DNA of 41,767 bases, from positions 474 through 42,240 of the forward strand of contig LAQA01000027.1 of NCBI GenBank assembly GCA_000981625.1. The letters run 5' to 3'. A program made the position numbers and the translations under genes. This DNA comes from Flavobacteriaceae bacterium ASP10-09a (GTDB lineage: Bacteria > Bacteroidota > Bacteroidia > Flavobacteriales > Flavobacteriaceae). Below are positions 9,787 to 18,918 of the stretch, in pieces (position 1 is the first letter of the stretch; every line of letters begins with the position of its first letter). Below the pieces are notes generated by a model. That model made no database searches and had not been told where the DNA came from. It saw only the letters and a program-made list of their open reading frames with translations.

Positions 9787-11094
9787 TTATTTTTCTCGTT
9801 TGTTCCATTGCATGATTGCGTAAAACGGAATTCCAAGCAATAATAATAAAAATCCGTAAAAGACAACGTCTGATCCAGACCCATAAATAGCCCAAAGTGA
9901 ATAAGAAAATCCTAAACCGCCCAAAACAAAAGTCTTAAAGAACTTATTTAAATGTAGTTTCTTTTCAATTAATACGATAATATAAGATGCTGAAACAAAT
10001 AAATAAGGAACTAGACATGCTAATACCGTTAAATTAACGATGAATTCAAATTGATCTATAAGACCATCACTCATCCCTATTAATAAAATGATGGAAGTCA
10101 AAACACTTCCTATAATTAGCCCTAAATATGGAACACCGTTTTTATTTTCTTTTTTAAATATTCGTGGAAACATTTTATCTTTTGCTGCTGCCATAGGAAG
10201 TTGCCCAACCATTAACGTCCATCCATTTAATGCTCCAATTGCCGCTATTACTGCTCCAGCTGCCACAAAATAACCTGCATAAGTACCGCCAATAATTTCT
10301 GCGGCGGCGGCAAAAGGAGCAGCTGAATTTTGTAATTCATCAGTCGGTAATATCCCAAATAAAACAATGGTTCCTAAAATATAAACTAACGTTGAAATTA
10401 TTGTACCCAACATTGTAGCTTTTGGTACTGTTTTTTCTGGATTTTCTATATTTTCAGCAGGTATTGTAGCGGATTCTATTCCTAAAAAAGCATACAATGT
10501 TAATGCTGCAACCACTGGAATCGTAGCAAAATGACTTTCACTCGTTAAATTAAAACTTGGAAAATTATTAAAATCAAAAAAGAAGGCTCCTATTATGATA
10601 ATGAAAATCAAAGGCACTAATTTTAAAATGGTGGTGATCACTTGAATTCGACCTGATTCTTTAATTCCTTTTGCGTTGATCCATGTAAAAAGCCAAACAA
10701 AAGACAATCCTACGAATACAGATACAATTGGATTTGAATTTAAAAGAGGAAAAAAAAAACTTAATCCTCCAATAATTGCAATAGCCAACCCAGCATTACT
10801 TACCCAAGTAGAAATCCAATATCCCCATGCAACTAAAAAGCCAATAAAATCTCCAAAACCTGCCTTAGAATAGGTATATGGACCTCCACTTTTATTTATA
10901 ATAATCTTACTAAAGTTACTAAAAATCTTTGCCAATATTAATGCTCCTGTTGCAGTAAATAACCATCCCAATAGACTTATACTCCCATATTTAGCAAGTG
11001 TTGCTGGTAATAAAAAAATTCCTGCTCCAATCATATTTCCAACCACTAAGGATGTTGTTGTTATTAATCCTATTTTTTTATGATTAGAACCCAT
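9787..11094 (-). CDS. APC family amino acid permease
   Basis: 435 aa, about 12 hydrophobic segments; N-terminal SLVVGNMIGAGIFLLPATLAKYG and YTYSKAGFGDFIGFLVAWGYWIS. Confidence 0.92.
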   Translation of the reverse strand: MGSNHKKIGLITTTSLVVGNMIGAGIFLLPATLAKYGSISLLGWLFTATGALILAKIFSNFSKIIINKSGGPYTYSKAGFGDFIGFLVAWGYWISTWVSNAGLAIAIIGGLSFFFPLLNSNPIVSVFVGLSFVWLFTWINAKGIKESGRIQVITTILKLVPLIFIIIIGAFFFDFNNFPSFNLTSESHFATIPVVAALTLYAFLGIESATIPAENIENPEKTVPKATMLGTIISTLVYILGTIVLFGILPTDELQNSAAPFAAAAEIIGGTYAGYFVAAGAVIAAIGALNGWTLMVGQLPMAAAKDKMFPRIFKKENKNGVPYLGLIIGSVLTSIILLIGMSDGLIDQFEFIVNLTVLACLVPYLFVSASYIIVLIEKKLHLNKFFKTFVLGGLGFSYSLWAIYGSGSDVVFYGFLLLLLGIPFYAIMQWNKREK

Positions 11095-11150
11095 ATTTTA
11101 TGTATTTTTAACTGCAATTCTCGAAGGTACAATTAATTTATAGACAACAA

Positions 11151-12233
11151 ATGAAATTTTTTATTCATCCCGATATTAAGAAAGCAGAAACATTACCGGC
11201 ATCTTTTTATAAAGATAGTTCAGTTTTTGAAGCTTTAAAAGAACGTGTATTTTTAAATTCTTGGCAATGGGTTGGAGACGAAAGTTTAGTCCCATTTCCT
11301 CAATCTGTTCATCCGTTTGTATTATTAGATGGCTATTTAACAGAACCACTAATGTTAACCAAAAACAAAGACAATGAAATTAATTGTTTAACAAATGTGT
11401 GTACGCATAGAGGTAATTTAGTTGCTTTAAATCCAGGTAAATCAAAAAAATTAACTTGTTTTTATCATGGTAGAAGATTTAACTTAAATGGTGAATTTGA
11501 ACATATGCCAGAGTTTGAACAGGCTGAAGATTTCCCAAGACCTTGTGATAATCTTCACAAATTTCCTTTAAAAAAATGGAGTCAGTTTTTATTTGCTGGC
11601 TTAAACCCAAGTTTCGATTTTCAGCAAGTTCTAGATATTATGAATGAACGTGTTGGCTTTTTACCCTTAGATGATTTCTCTCCAGACCCTACATTATCAA
11701 AAGAATATTTAGTACATGCTAATTGGGCGTTGTATTGTGATAATTATTTAGAAGGTTTTCATGTACCTTTTGTACATCCCGATTTAAATGACGTACTAGA
11801 TTATGGTAGTTATAAAACTGAAATTTATGACTATTGCAACTTGCAAATTGGTTATACAGATGACGCAACAGAGGTTTTTGATTTACCAAAAAATCATATT
11901 GATTATGGTAAAAATGTAGCTGCCTATTATTATTGGGTTTTTCCAAATATGATGTTTAACTTTTATCCTTGGGGATTGTCTGTGAATATTGTAAAACCCA
12001 TAGATTTAAATAGAACAAAAGTATCTTTTTTCTCTTATGTATTAGATCCAACAAAACTAAATAAAGGTGCAAGTGGAGATATTGATAAAGTGCAACGCGA
12101 AGACGAATTTGTTGTAGAACATGTTCAAAAAGGCGTGAAATCTTCTTTTTACAAAGCTGGACGTTTTTCCCCTACAAGAGAACAAGGTGTTCACCATTTT
12201 CATAGATTACTAGCTCAATTTTTAAATAACTAA
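11151..12233 (+). CDS. Rieske [2Fe-2S] aromatic ring-hydroxylating oxygenase, alpha-subunit type
   Basis: 360 aa; Rieske CTHRGNLVALNPGKSKKLTCFYHGRRF (CxH...CxxH) and mononuclear-Fe region NYLEGFHVPFVHPDL. Confidence 0.9.
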   Translation: MKFFIHPDIKKAETLPASFYKDSSVFEALKERVFLNSWQWVGDESLVPFPQSVHPFVLLDGYLTEPLMLTKNKDNEINCLTNVCTHRGNLVALNPGKSKKLTCFYHGRRFNLNGEFEHMPEFEQAEDFPRPCDNLHKFPLKKWSQFLFAGLNPSFDFQQVLDIMNERVGFLPLDDFSPDPTLSKEYLVHANWALYCDNYLEGFHVPFVHPDLNDVLDYGSYKTEIYDYCNLQIGYTDDATEVFDLPKNHIDYGKNVAAYYYWVFPNMMFNFYPWGLSVNIVKPIDLNRTKVSFFSYVLDPTKLNKGASGDIDKVQREDEFVVEHVQKGVKSSFYKAGRFSPTREQGVHHFHRLLAQFLNN

Positions 12234-12333
12234 ATAATACCCGAAAATTAAACAATATTTGATAGATTTGTTGGAAATTACACGTTCAAAAAATTGTATT
12301 TTTTTAAACCATTATTATAAATAAATAAAGTAT

Positions 12334-13512
12334 ATGAAACCTGATTTATTTCAAGCACCAGATTACTATAATCTAGACGATTTACTTACCGAAGAGCATA
12401 AAATGATTCGTGAAGCTGCTCGTGATTGGGTAAAACGTGATGTTTCTCCAATTATTGAAGAATACGCACAAAAAGCAGAATTTCCAACACAAATTATTAG
12501 TGGTTTAGCAGAAATCGGTGCATTTGGACCCTACATTCCAGAAGAATATGGGGGTGCAGGTTTAGATCAAATTTCTTATGGATTGATAATGCAAGAAATA
12601 GAACGTGGAGATTCTGGAGTTCGCTCTACAGCTTCTGTACAATCGTCATTGGTAATGTATCCTATTTACGCTTATGGAAACGAAGAACAACGTAAAAAAT
12701 ATTTACCAAAATTAGCTTCTGGTGAATGGATGGGTTGCTTTGGTTTAACAGAACCAAATCACGGTTCTAATCCATCAGGAATGGAAACTAAATTTAAAGA
12801 TATGGGAGATCATTATCTTTTAAATGGAGCAAAAATGTGGATTTCAAATGCACCTTTTGCACAAGTTGCTGTTGTTTGGGCAAAAAATGAAGAAGGTAGA
12901 ATCCATGGTTTAATTGTAGAACGCGGAATGGAAGGTTTTACAACTCCTGAAACTCATAATAAATGGTCTTTAAGAGCATCATCAACTGGAGAACTTATTT
13001 TTGATAACGTAAAAGTGCCAAAAGAGAACTTATTACCAAATAAATCTGGATTAGGAGCTCCTTTAGGCTGCTTAGATTCTGCACGTTTTGGAATCGCCTG
13101 GGGTGCAATTGGTGCTGCAATGGATTGTTATGATACTGCTTTACGCTACTGTAAAGAACGTGTTCAGTTTGGAAAACCAATTGGCCAATTTCAACTGCAA
13201 CAGAAAAAACTAGCAGAAATGATTACCGAAATTACAAAAGCTCAATTGTTAGCTTGGAGATTAGGTACTTTAAAAAATGAAGGAAAAGCTACTTCTGCGC
13301 AAATTTCTATGGCAAAACGTAATAATGTAGATATGGCAATTAAAATCGCTAGAGAAGCTAGACAAATGTTAGGAGGAATGGGAATTACTGGTGAATATTC
13401 TATAATGCGCCATATGATGAACTTAGAAAGTGTAATTACTTACGAAGGAACTCATGACATACATTTATTAATCACTGGTTTAGATGTAACTGGTTTAAGT
13501 GCTTTTAAATAA
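12334..13512 (+). CDS. Acyl-CoA dehydrogenase, glutaryl-CoA dehydrogenase-like
   Basis: 392 aa; MGCFGLTEPNHGSNPSGMET, RVQFGKPIGQFQLQQKKLAEM, ITYEGTHDIHLLI. Confidence 0.88.
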   Translation: MKPDLFQAPDYYNLDDLLTEEHKMIREAARDWVKRDVSPIIEEYAQKAEFPTQIISGLAEIGAFGPYIPEEYGGAGLDQISYGLIMQEIERGDSGVRSTASVQSSLVMYPIYAYGNEEQRKKYLPKLASGEWMGCFGLTEPNHGSNPSGMETKFKDMGDHYLLNGAKMWISNAPFAQVAVVWAKNEEGRIHGLIVERGMEGFTTPETHNKWSLRASSTGELIFDNVKVPKENLLPNKSGLGAPLGCLDSARFGIAWGAIGAAMDCYDTALRYCKERVQFGKPIGQFQLQQKKLAEMITEITKAQLLAWRLGTLKNEGKATSAQISMAKRNNVDMAIKIAREARQMLGGMGITGEYSIMRHMMNLESVITYEGTHDIHLLITGLDVTGLSAFK

Positions 13513-13578
13513 TATTAAGACGCTCTTAGCTTTTCTCTTTTAAGGGATGAATTAAGAAATTTTATATAAAATAATATT

Positions 13579-13611
13579 AGGGCATCACTTATTGTTGATG
13601 CCCTTTTTTTA
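13579..13611 (+). terminator. Rho-independent terminator of the acyl-CoA dehydrogenase gene
   Basis: AGGGCATCA - cttattgt - TGATGCCCT stem-loop followed by TTTTTTT. Confidence 0.88.
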
Positions 13612-13917
13612 CATCTATTACATTATTTATTTTTTGTTTTTACATCAAGTTATTTATAAATAGAATCCTTTGAAATTACTTTTATGTAATTTTCTTATGT
13701 AAGCAAAACAATCCTTTTAGTTTAAAATAAGCAAATAGAAATAACTAATACAAAGTTCTCTTCAATTAAAAAATTAATTACTATTCGTTTATAAAAATCT
13801 TTTTATTCAAAGAATGTTTTATCGTTTGTTTGCTTATTCTCTTAAAGTTCTGTTAAAAAAGAATCAAGGCCAAATTATTAGTGAAATCTTTGCAAGAAAA
13901 AAATCACCTTTACATAT

Positions 13918-16656
13918 ATGAAGAAAATTTTACTTCTAATCTGCTTGTTCTTAAGCTCTATTGTTTTTTCCCAAACTAAAAAATTTACAATTTCTGGTAA
14001 TATAAAATCCGCAGACAACAAAGAACTACTTGAATCTGCAACTGTACATGCAGAAAGAGTAAAAGATAGTAGTATTGTTTCTTATACAATTACTGATGCT
14101 AAAGGTAATTTTGATCTTGTTGGAGAAACATCAGACTCTAAAGTAAAGCTAGTTGTATCTTTTATAGGATTTAAGCCTTACACTAAAACTATCGTTGTTA
14201 GAAATCAAAATTTAGGTACTTTATCATTAAAATCTGCAAATAGTTTAGATGCTATTATTATAAAATCGAGTGCACCAATAACTATTAAAAAGGATACTAT
14301 AGAGTTTAATGTAAAATCTTTTAAGACAAAAAAAGATGCAAATGTTGAAGATCTACTTAAAAAATTACCAGGTGTAGAAGTAGATACCGAAGGTAACATT
14401 ACAGTAAATGGAAAATCTGTAAACAAGATATTGGTGAATGGAAAACCTTTTTTCGGAAATGACCCAACAATTACTACTCGAAATTTAACCAAAGATATTA
14501 TAGAAAAAATTCAAATTACTGATACAAAAAATAAGGCGCAAGCATTTTCTGGTGAAGATTCTGATGGAGAAAACAAAACCATAAATCTTACTATCAAAAA
14601 AGAAAATAACAAAGGATATTTTGGTAAAGTAGCTACAGGTGGAGGAACAAATGATAGATATGAATATGCAGGCATGGTTACTCGTTTTAAGCAAAGTGAA
14701 AGAATTGGGCTTTTAGCAGGTGGTAATAACGTTAATTCCCCAGGTTTTAGTTTTGGAAATCAAAGATTACAATTTGGTGGTAATAATAGGAGCTTTGGCG
14801 GTGGTCAAGGTATAATAACATCTAATAATTATGGTCTGAATTATATAAATACTTTTGGAAAAATCTTTGAATTTTCTGGAGATTATTTTTATAAGAACAG
14901 TGAGTCTGATAATAAATCTTCTTCAAATAGAGAAACTTTTTTATCTGATGGAAGCAGCTTTTTTAGAAATTCTGAAAACACTTCTTTAAACGATAGCGAC
15001 AGTAATGACGCTAGTATCGATTTTGAAATTGAAATTGACAGTACTTTTAGAATTGATATTGAAACTGATTTTAATAGAAATTTAAATACCAATAGGTTTA
15101 ATAGCGAGTCACAAACTTTAAATAACAGCAAAACCTTAACAAATAATTCTAAAATTGAATCTATTGCAGAATCTAATAGAGAACGTTTTGATAATGAAAT
15201 TAACATAACCAAAAAATTTGGTGACAGAGGTTCTTTTTTTAGAGCGGAATTAACAGCAAACTTAAAAAAAACAGTAACTGATGATTTTGTAAAGTCTGAA
15301 ACTAACATTTATGGAGCAAATCCAGAGCAAATTATTAGAGACCAATATTCAGACGGTAATTCTGATATAAAAGAACTTGTTAGTGAATTTACATATCGCT
15401 TTCCAATTAAGTCAAAAATGTTGTTTTTAGATTTAGCCTATAATGTTGGAAACACAAAAACTAAAAGTAAAAGAAGCACTTTTGATTTTGATCAAAACAC
15501 AAATGATTATACTAGTTTTAGTGACCTCTTAAGTACCGATTTCGAATATTCCGACAAAATTAGCAGACCAAGTTTAGAATTAGAATTTAGAAATGAAAAA
15601 TGGTCTGCATCAACAGAAATTGCATATAATAATAGAACTCTTAAAAACACTGATTATTTAAGACCCCAAACAAATCTAGTAAGAGAGTTTAATAATTTAG
15701 AATATGGCTTTAATATTCGATTTAGAAAAAACAGAACTAGCAGCTATAGAGTTCGGTATAATTTCAGAAACGCAACGCCTAGTTTATCACAATTACAACC
15801 TTTTAGAGACGAATCAAACCCATTAAATATTATTACTGGTAATCCTTCTTTAAAACCCTCTAAAACACACAATATACGTTTTGGAGTATCCAACTTTAAC
15901 TGGCAACAAAGAACAGGTTTTTGGTCATTTGCAAATATTGCATACACAGATGATCGAGTTGTTGCTAATACCATCATTAACCCTAGTTCTTTAATTAGAG
16001 AAACTACGTATGCTAATGTAGATGGTTTTATTAATATACGTGGAGGAGGTAGTTATAGTAGCACAAAAAAATGGGAAGATTTTGGAAGCTTAAGAACAGA
16101 ATACAGAGTATTTGCTACCTACAATAAAAACATTAACTTCAATAATAACGTACAATATTCTAGTAAAATAACTGCAATTTCACCAAGAGTCAGTTTCGAT
16201 TTTTCCTGGGATAAAGTTTTACAAATAAGACCTTCTTACACGATTTCATTTAGTAAAAACACCTATGATATTGACGGAATTAATAATAGGAATTTCACTA
16301 GTCATGATGTAACAATAGCAACTGCAACCTATTTTTTAAAGAAATTTGAGTGGCTTAACGATTTAAAATATAATTACAATCCTAATATTGCAGATGGTTT
16401 TCAAAAAAGTGCTTGGTTTTGGAATACCACATTGAGTTATTCTATCTTAAAAAATAATGGTGCAATTAGTTTAAAAATTTATGACATCCTAGACCAAAAC
16501 ACAAACGCAAGAAGAGTCGCAACAGAAGATTATATTGAAGATTCTTCTAGCACTGTTCTAAATCAATATGCAATGTTAAGTTTTACTTGGAAATTTAATA
16601 GTTTAGGAAAAGCTGGTAAAAAGTTTGAGCCAAAAAAGAGAAGCTGGCGTCATTAA
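13918..16656 (+). CDS. Outer membrane beta-barrel protein with N-terminal carboxypeptidase-regulatory-like domain (TonB-receptor-like)
   Basis: 912 aa; signal peptide MKKILLLICLFLSSIVFSQ, ISGNIKSADNKELLESATV, plug-like LKKLPGVEVDTEGNITVNGKSVNKILVNGKPFFG, then long Asn/Ser-rich beta-barrel. Confidence 0.85.
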   Translation: MKKILLLICLFLSSIVFSQTKKFTISGNIKSADNKELLESATVHAERVKDSSIVSYTITDAKGNFDLVGETSDSKVKLVVSFIGFKPYTKTIVVRNQNLGTLSLKSANSLDAIIIKSSAPITIKKDTIEFNVKSFKTKKDANVEDLLKKLPGVEVDTEGNITVNGKSVNKILVNGKPFFGNDPTITTRNLTKDIIEKIQITDTKNKAQAFSGEDSDGENKTINLTIKKENNKGYFGKVATGGGTNDRYEYAGMVTRFKQSERIGLLAGGNNVNSPGFSFGNQRLQFGGNNRSFGGGQGIITSNNYGLNYINTFGKIFEFSGDYFYKNSESDNKSSSNRETFLSDGSSFFRNSENTSLNDSDSNDASIDFEIEIDSTFRIDIETDFNRNLNTNRFNSESQTLNNSKTLTNNSKIESIAESNRERFDNEINITKKFGDRGSFFRAELTANLKKTVTDDFVKSETNIYGANPEQIIRDQYSDGNSDIKELVSEFTYRFPIKSKMLFLDLAYNVGNTKTKSKRSTFDFDQNTNDYTSFSDLLSTDFEYSDKISRPSLELEFRNEKWSASTEIAYNNRTLKNTDYLRPQTNLVREFNNLEYGFNIRFRKNRTSSYRVRYNFRNATPSLSQLQPFRDESNPLNIITGNPSLKPSKTHNIRFGVSNFNWQQRTGFWSFANIAYTDDRVVANTIINPSSLIRETTYANVDGFINIRGGGSYSSTKKWEDFGSLRTEYRVFATYNKNINFNNNVQYSSKITAISPRVSFDFSWDKVLQIRPSYTISFSKNTYDIDGINNRNFTSHDVTIATATYFLKKFEWLNDLKYNYNPNIADGFQKSAWFWNTTLSYSILKNNGAISLKIYDILDQNTNARRVATEDYIEDSSSTVLNQYAMLSFTWKFNSLGKAGKKFEPKKRSWRH

Positions 16657-16678
16657 AAAAAATCAAACGCAGCAAAAC

Positions 16679-16707
16679 GGTTGTTAAAATATTTTACCAA
16701 CCTTTTT
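16679..16707 (+). terminator. Probable terminator of the beta-barrel gene
   Basis: GGTTGtTAAAATATTTTAcCAACC imperfect hairpin followed by TTTTT. Confidence 0.55.
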
Positions 16708-17290
16708 ACTTTTTCACAAACTTCATAAACAATTCCATTTCTTGTCTATTATGAAATGAATTGTAACATTCCTCAAAAACTTCCATTGTAAAATGTGATT
16801 CGAAGTAACTTATGTATTCGTTTTTATTTCCTCCAAAAGGTGGGTGATCTTCATTTAATTTTGCATCAAAAAGCAATCCAACTAGTTTCCCATTTTTCTT
16901 CAATAACTCTTTCATTTTTATTGCATATTTTTCTCTTAAAACTGGATCTACAGCACAAAAAAAAGTTTGTTCTATTACCAAATCAAAATTATCATTCAAA
17001 TCAAAAAAATTAGCATGAATTAGATGTGATGATGGAAAACCAGGAACTCTGTTTTTTATATTATCTAGAGCTGTTTTAGAAATATCGACAACATAAACAT
17101 TATTAAAATTATTGTTAAAAAGGTATTCTGCTTCATAAGAGTTACCTCCTCCTGGAATTAATATTTTTAGATCTTTATTTATCAGTTGATCAAAATAGGT
17201 TTTTAAAGGTGGAGAAACTTCTCCTAAATCCCAACCAATTTTATTTTTTTTATACTTGTTTTCCCAAAAGCTTTCAGATAAATTTATCAT
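16706..17290 (-). CDS. TPMT-family SAM-dependent methyltransferase
   Basis: 194 aa; FWENKYKKNKIGWDLGEVSPPL start and SAM-binding ILIPGGGNSYEAEYL. Confidence 0.85.
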   Translation of the reverse strand: MINLSESFWENKYKKNKIGWDLGEVSPPLKTYFDQLINKDLKILIPGGGNSYEAEYLFNNNFNNVYVVDISKTALDNIKNRVPGFPSSHLIHANFFDLNDNFDLVIEQTFFCAVDPVLREKYAIKMKELLKKNGKLVGLLFDAKLNEDHPPFGGNKNEYISYFESHFTMEVFEECYNSFHNRQEMELFMKFVKK

Positions 17291-17589
17291 TAAAATTCTA
17301 ATACTTTAATACTATTTCTAAAAAAAGGTGAATTTTACCTTCATTTTCTAATTTTTTTAACAACCGATAAACAACAATTATATATAACCATAGCTTATAT
17401 AATCGTAGTGTATTTAGTATTTTTTTTACAACACCTAATTCTTTAATATCTAAAATTAAATTATCTTCTAAAAGGTTACCAAAATTAGTTGTTGACTTAT
17501 TTTAAAGTTCTAACATCTAAAAGTATTTTAAATTTAATAAAATAGAAATTAGTAAAACAAAAAACAAGCTCCTGTAAAAAAAATGCTCC

Positions 17590-18918
17590 CTAAAAATTCA
17601 CATTTAAAATATCCCCACTTAATTGTAGTAATTGCAATTCAATTAATTTCGCATCAAACTTTGCATTATTTAAAGCTGTTTTTGCATTAATTAAATTAAT
17701 CTGAGCTTGTCTAAATTCGATAGAAATTACTTGCCCTAATTTGTATCGCTCTTCTGTTCTGTCAAAATTATTTTTAGTAGTTGACACATTCTTTTCTTGA
17801 GCTCCAATTATAAAAAGTTGGTTGTTATAATTTTCCCAAGTATTTTTTAAATTATTTTGAATAATCGTTCTCTGCTGCTCTAATAATATTTGCTGATTGT
17901 CTAATGCAATTTTAGCATTGGCAACTCTTGTTTTTGTACTACCCCCATCAAATAAACTCCAAGAGAAACTTAAACCCGCATTTAAACCGGTTGAAGAAAC
18001 AGAAGCTGGCGAAAATGGATTTGCAGGATTTTCATTATTACTTTTATTCCAGCCATAGGAAGTATTTAAACCTAAAGAAGGTATATAATTTGCTTTGTTT
18101 ATTTTGATATTAAACTTACTAATTGCCACATTTTTTTCATTCTGTTTTAAAAGTGAGTTATTTGCTAAAGTCTTCATTTGTAAATCTTCAAAATTCATTA
18201 TTTTGATAAAATCAACATCAGTTTCTACACGATAATTTACTTCTTTTTCAATACCTAAAACAATATTTAATCCGCGCTTAGCATTGTTTAATTGTTGTCT
18301 AGCTGAAATTAATGAAATGCTATCATTATTTACATCAACTTCTGCATTTAAAAATTCTAATTTAGTAGATTGTCCATAATCATATTGATATTTTGCACGT
18401 TGTAAGCGTCTCTTAGAAATAGTTAGAGCTTCAGATAAATTGTTTGTGTTTTCTGATAAACGTGCAATTTGAAAATACGAAGTAAACAATTGTAAATAAG
18501 TGTTTTCAATCGTTTCCTTAGCTTGTAATTCTGTTAAATTATAGGTTTCTTTTAATTGCTGATAATTGTACTTCCTTCCTAAACCATCATAAAGAATATA
18601 ATTTAAATTTAAAGAAGCATTATACGATTTTGTAACGGCCCCGTTTGTACTTCTTAAATCTCCATCTTGAGGAGTTACTGTTTGATTGTTTCTACTGTAA
18701 TTTGCTCCAGAAGAAATTCCTGCAGTTGGTAAAAAACGGGTGTTATAAATACTTGAATTATTTTTTGCTATAGCTAAATTATTGTTGGCAATTTTAATTC
18801 CGAAATTATTTTCTAAGGTAATTTTTAACGCTTCTTTTTTAGTCAGAATTTCTTGAGAAAACCCTTGTAAAGTCGATAAGAAAACGACGATTAATATACT
18901 AGTTTTATTAAATTTCAT
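17590..18918 (-). CDS. TolC family outer membrane efflux protein
   Basis: Signal peptide, EALKITLENNFGIKIANNNL, GLSFSWSLFDGG, ITLENN/long coiled-coil repeats; ATG at 18918 preferred over track start TTG at 18927. Confidence 0.9.
   Translation of the reverse strand: MKFNKTSILIVVFLSTLQGFSQEILTKKEALKITLENNFGIKIANNNLAIAKNNSSIYNTRFLPTAGISSGANYSRNNQTVTPQDGDLRSTNGAVTKSYNASLNLNYILYDGLGRKYNYQQLKETYNLTELQAKETIENTYLQLFTSYFQIARLSENTNNLSEALTISKRRLQRAKYQYDYGQSTKLEFLNAEVDVNNDSISLISARQQLNNAKRGLNIVLGIEKEVNYRVETDVDFIKIMNFEDLQMKTLANNSLLKQNEKNVAISKFNIKINKANYIPSLGLNTSYGWNKSNNENPANPFSPASVSSTGLNAGLSFSWSLFDGGSTKTRVANAKIALDNQQILLEQQRTIIQNNLKNTWENYNNQLFIIGAQEKNVSTTKNNFDRTEERYKLGQVISIEFRQAQINLINAKTALNNAKFDAKLIELQLLQLSGDILNVNF

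Noticed and set aside
8907-9884. Longer 325-aa ORF start for the DDAH-like gene
   Set aside because: First 33 residues (MGLDQTLSFTDFYYYCLEF...) lie in the 3' end of the APC permease in another frame; ATG at 9785 gives a normal family N-terminus.
11719-11946. 75-aa minus-strand ORF in the Rieske gene
   Set aside because: Asn/His/Tyr-rich antisense translation typical of AT-rich complement; no start context or family.
14205-14694. Two minus-strand ORFs (95 and 69 aa) inside the beta-barrel gene
   Set aside because: Antisense shadows of the plug/N-terminal region, no independent support.
14889-15308. 139-aa minus-strand ORF antisense to the beta-barrel gene
   Set aside because: Leu/Ser-rich frame complementary to repetitive Asn/Ser/Asp coding sequence; no recognisable domain; real gene is on the plus strand.
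17291-17589. Possible degraded gene or ncRNA in the 299-bp gap between TPMT-like and TolC genes
   Set aside because: Very AT-rich, no ORF, no strong structure beyond a weak AAGGT/ACCTT hairpin; no support for a specific feature.
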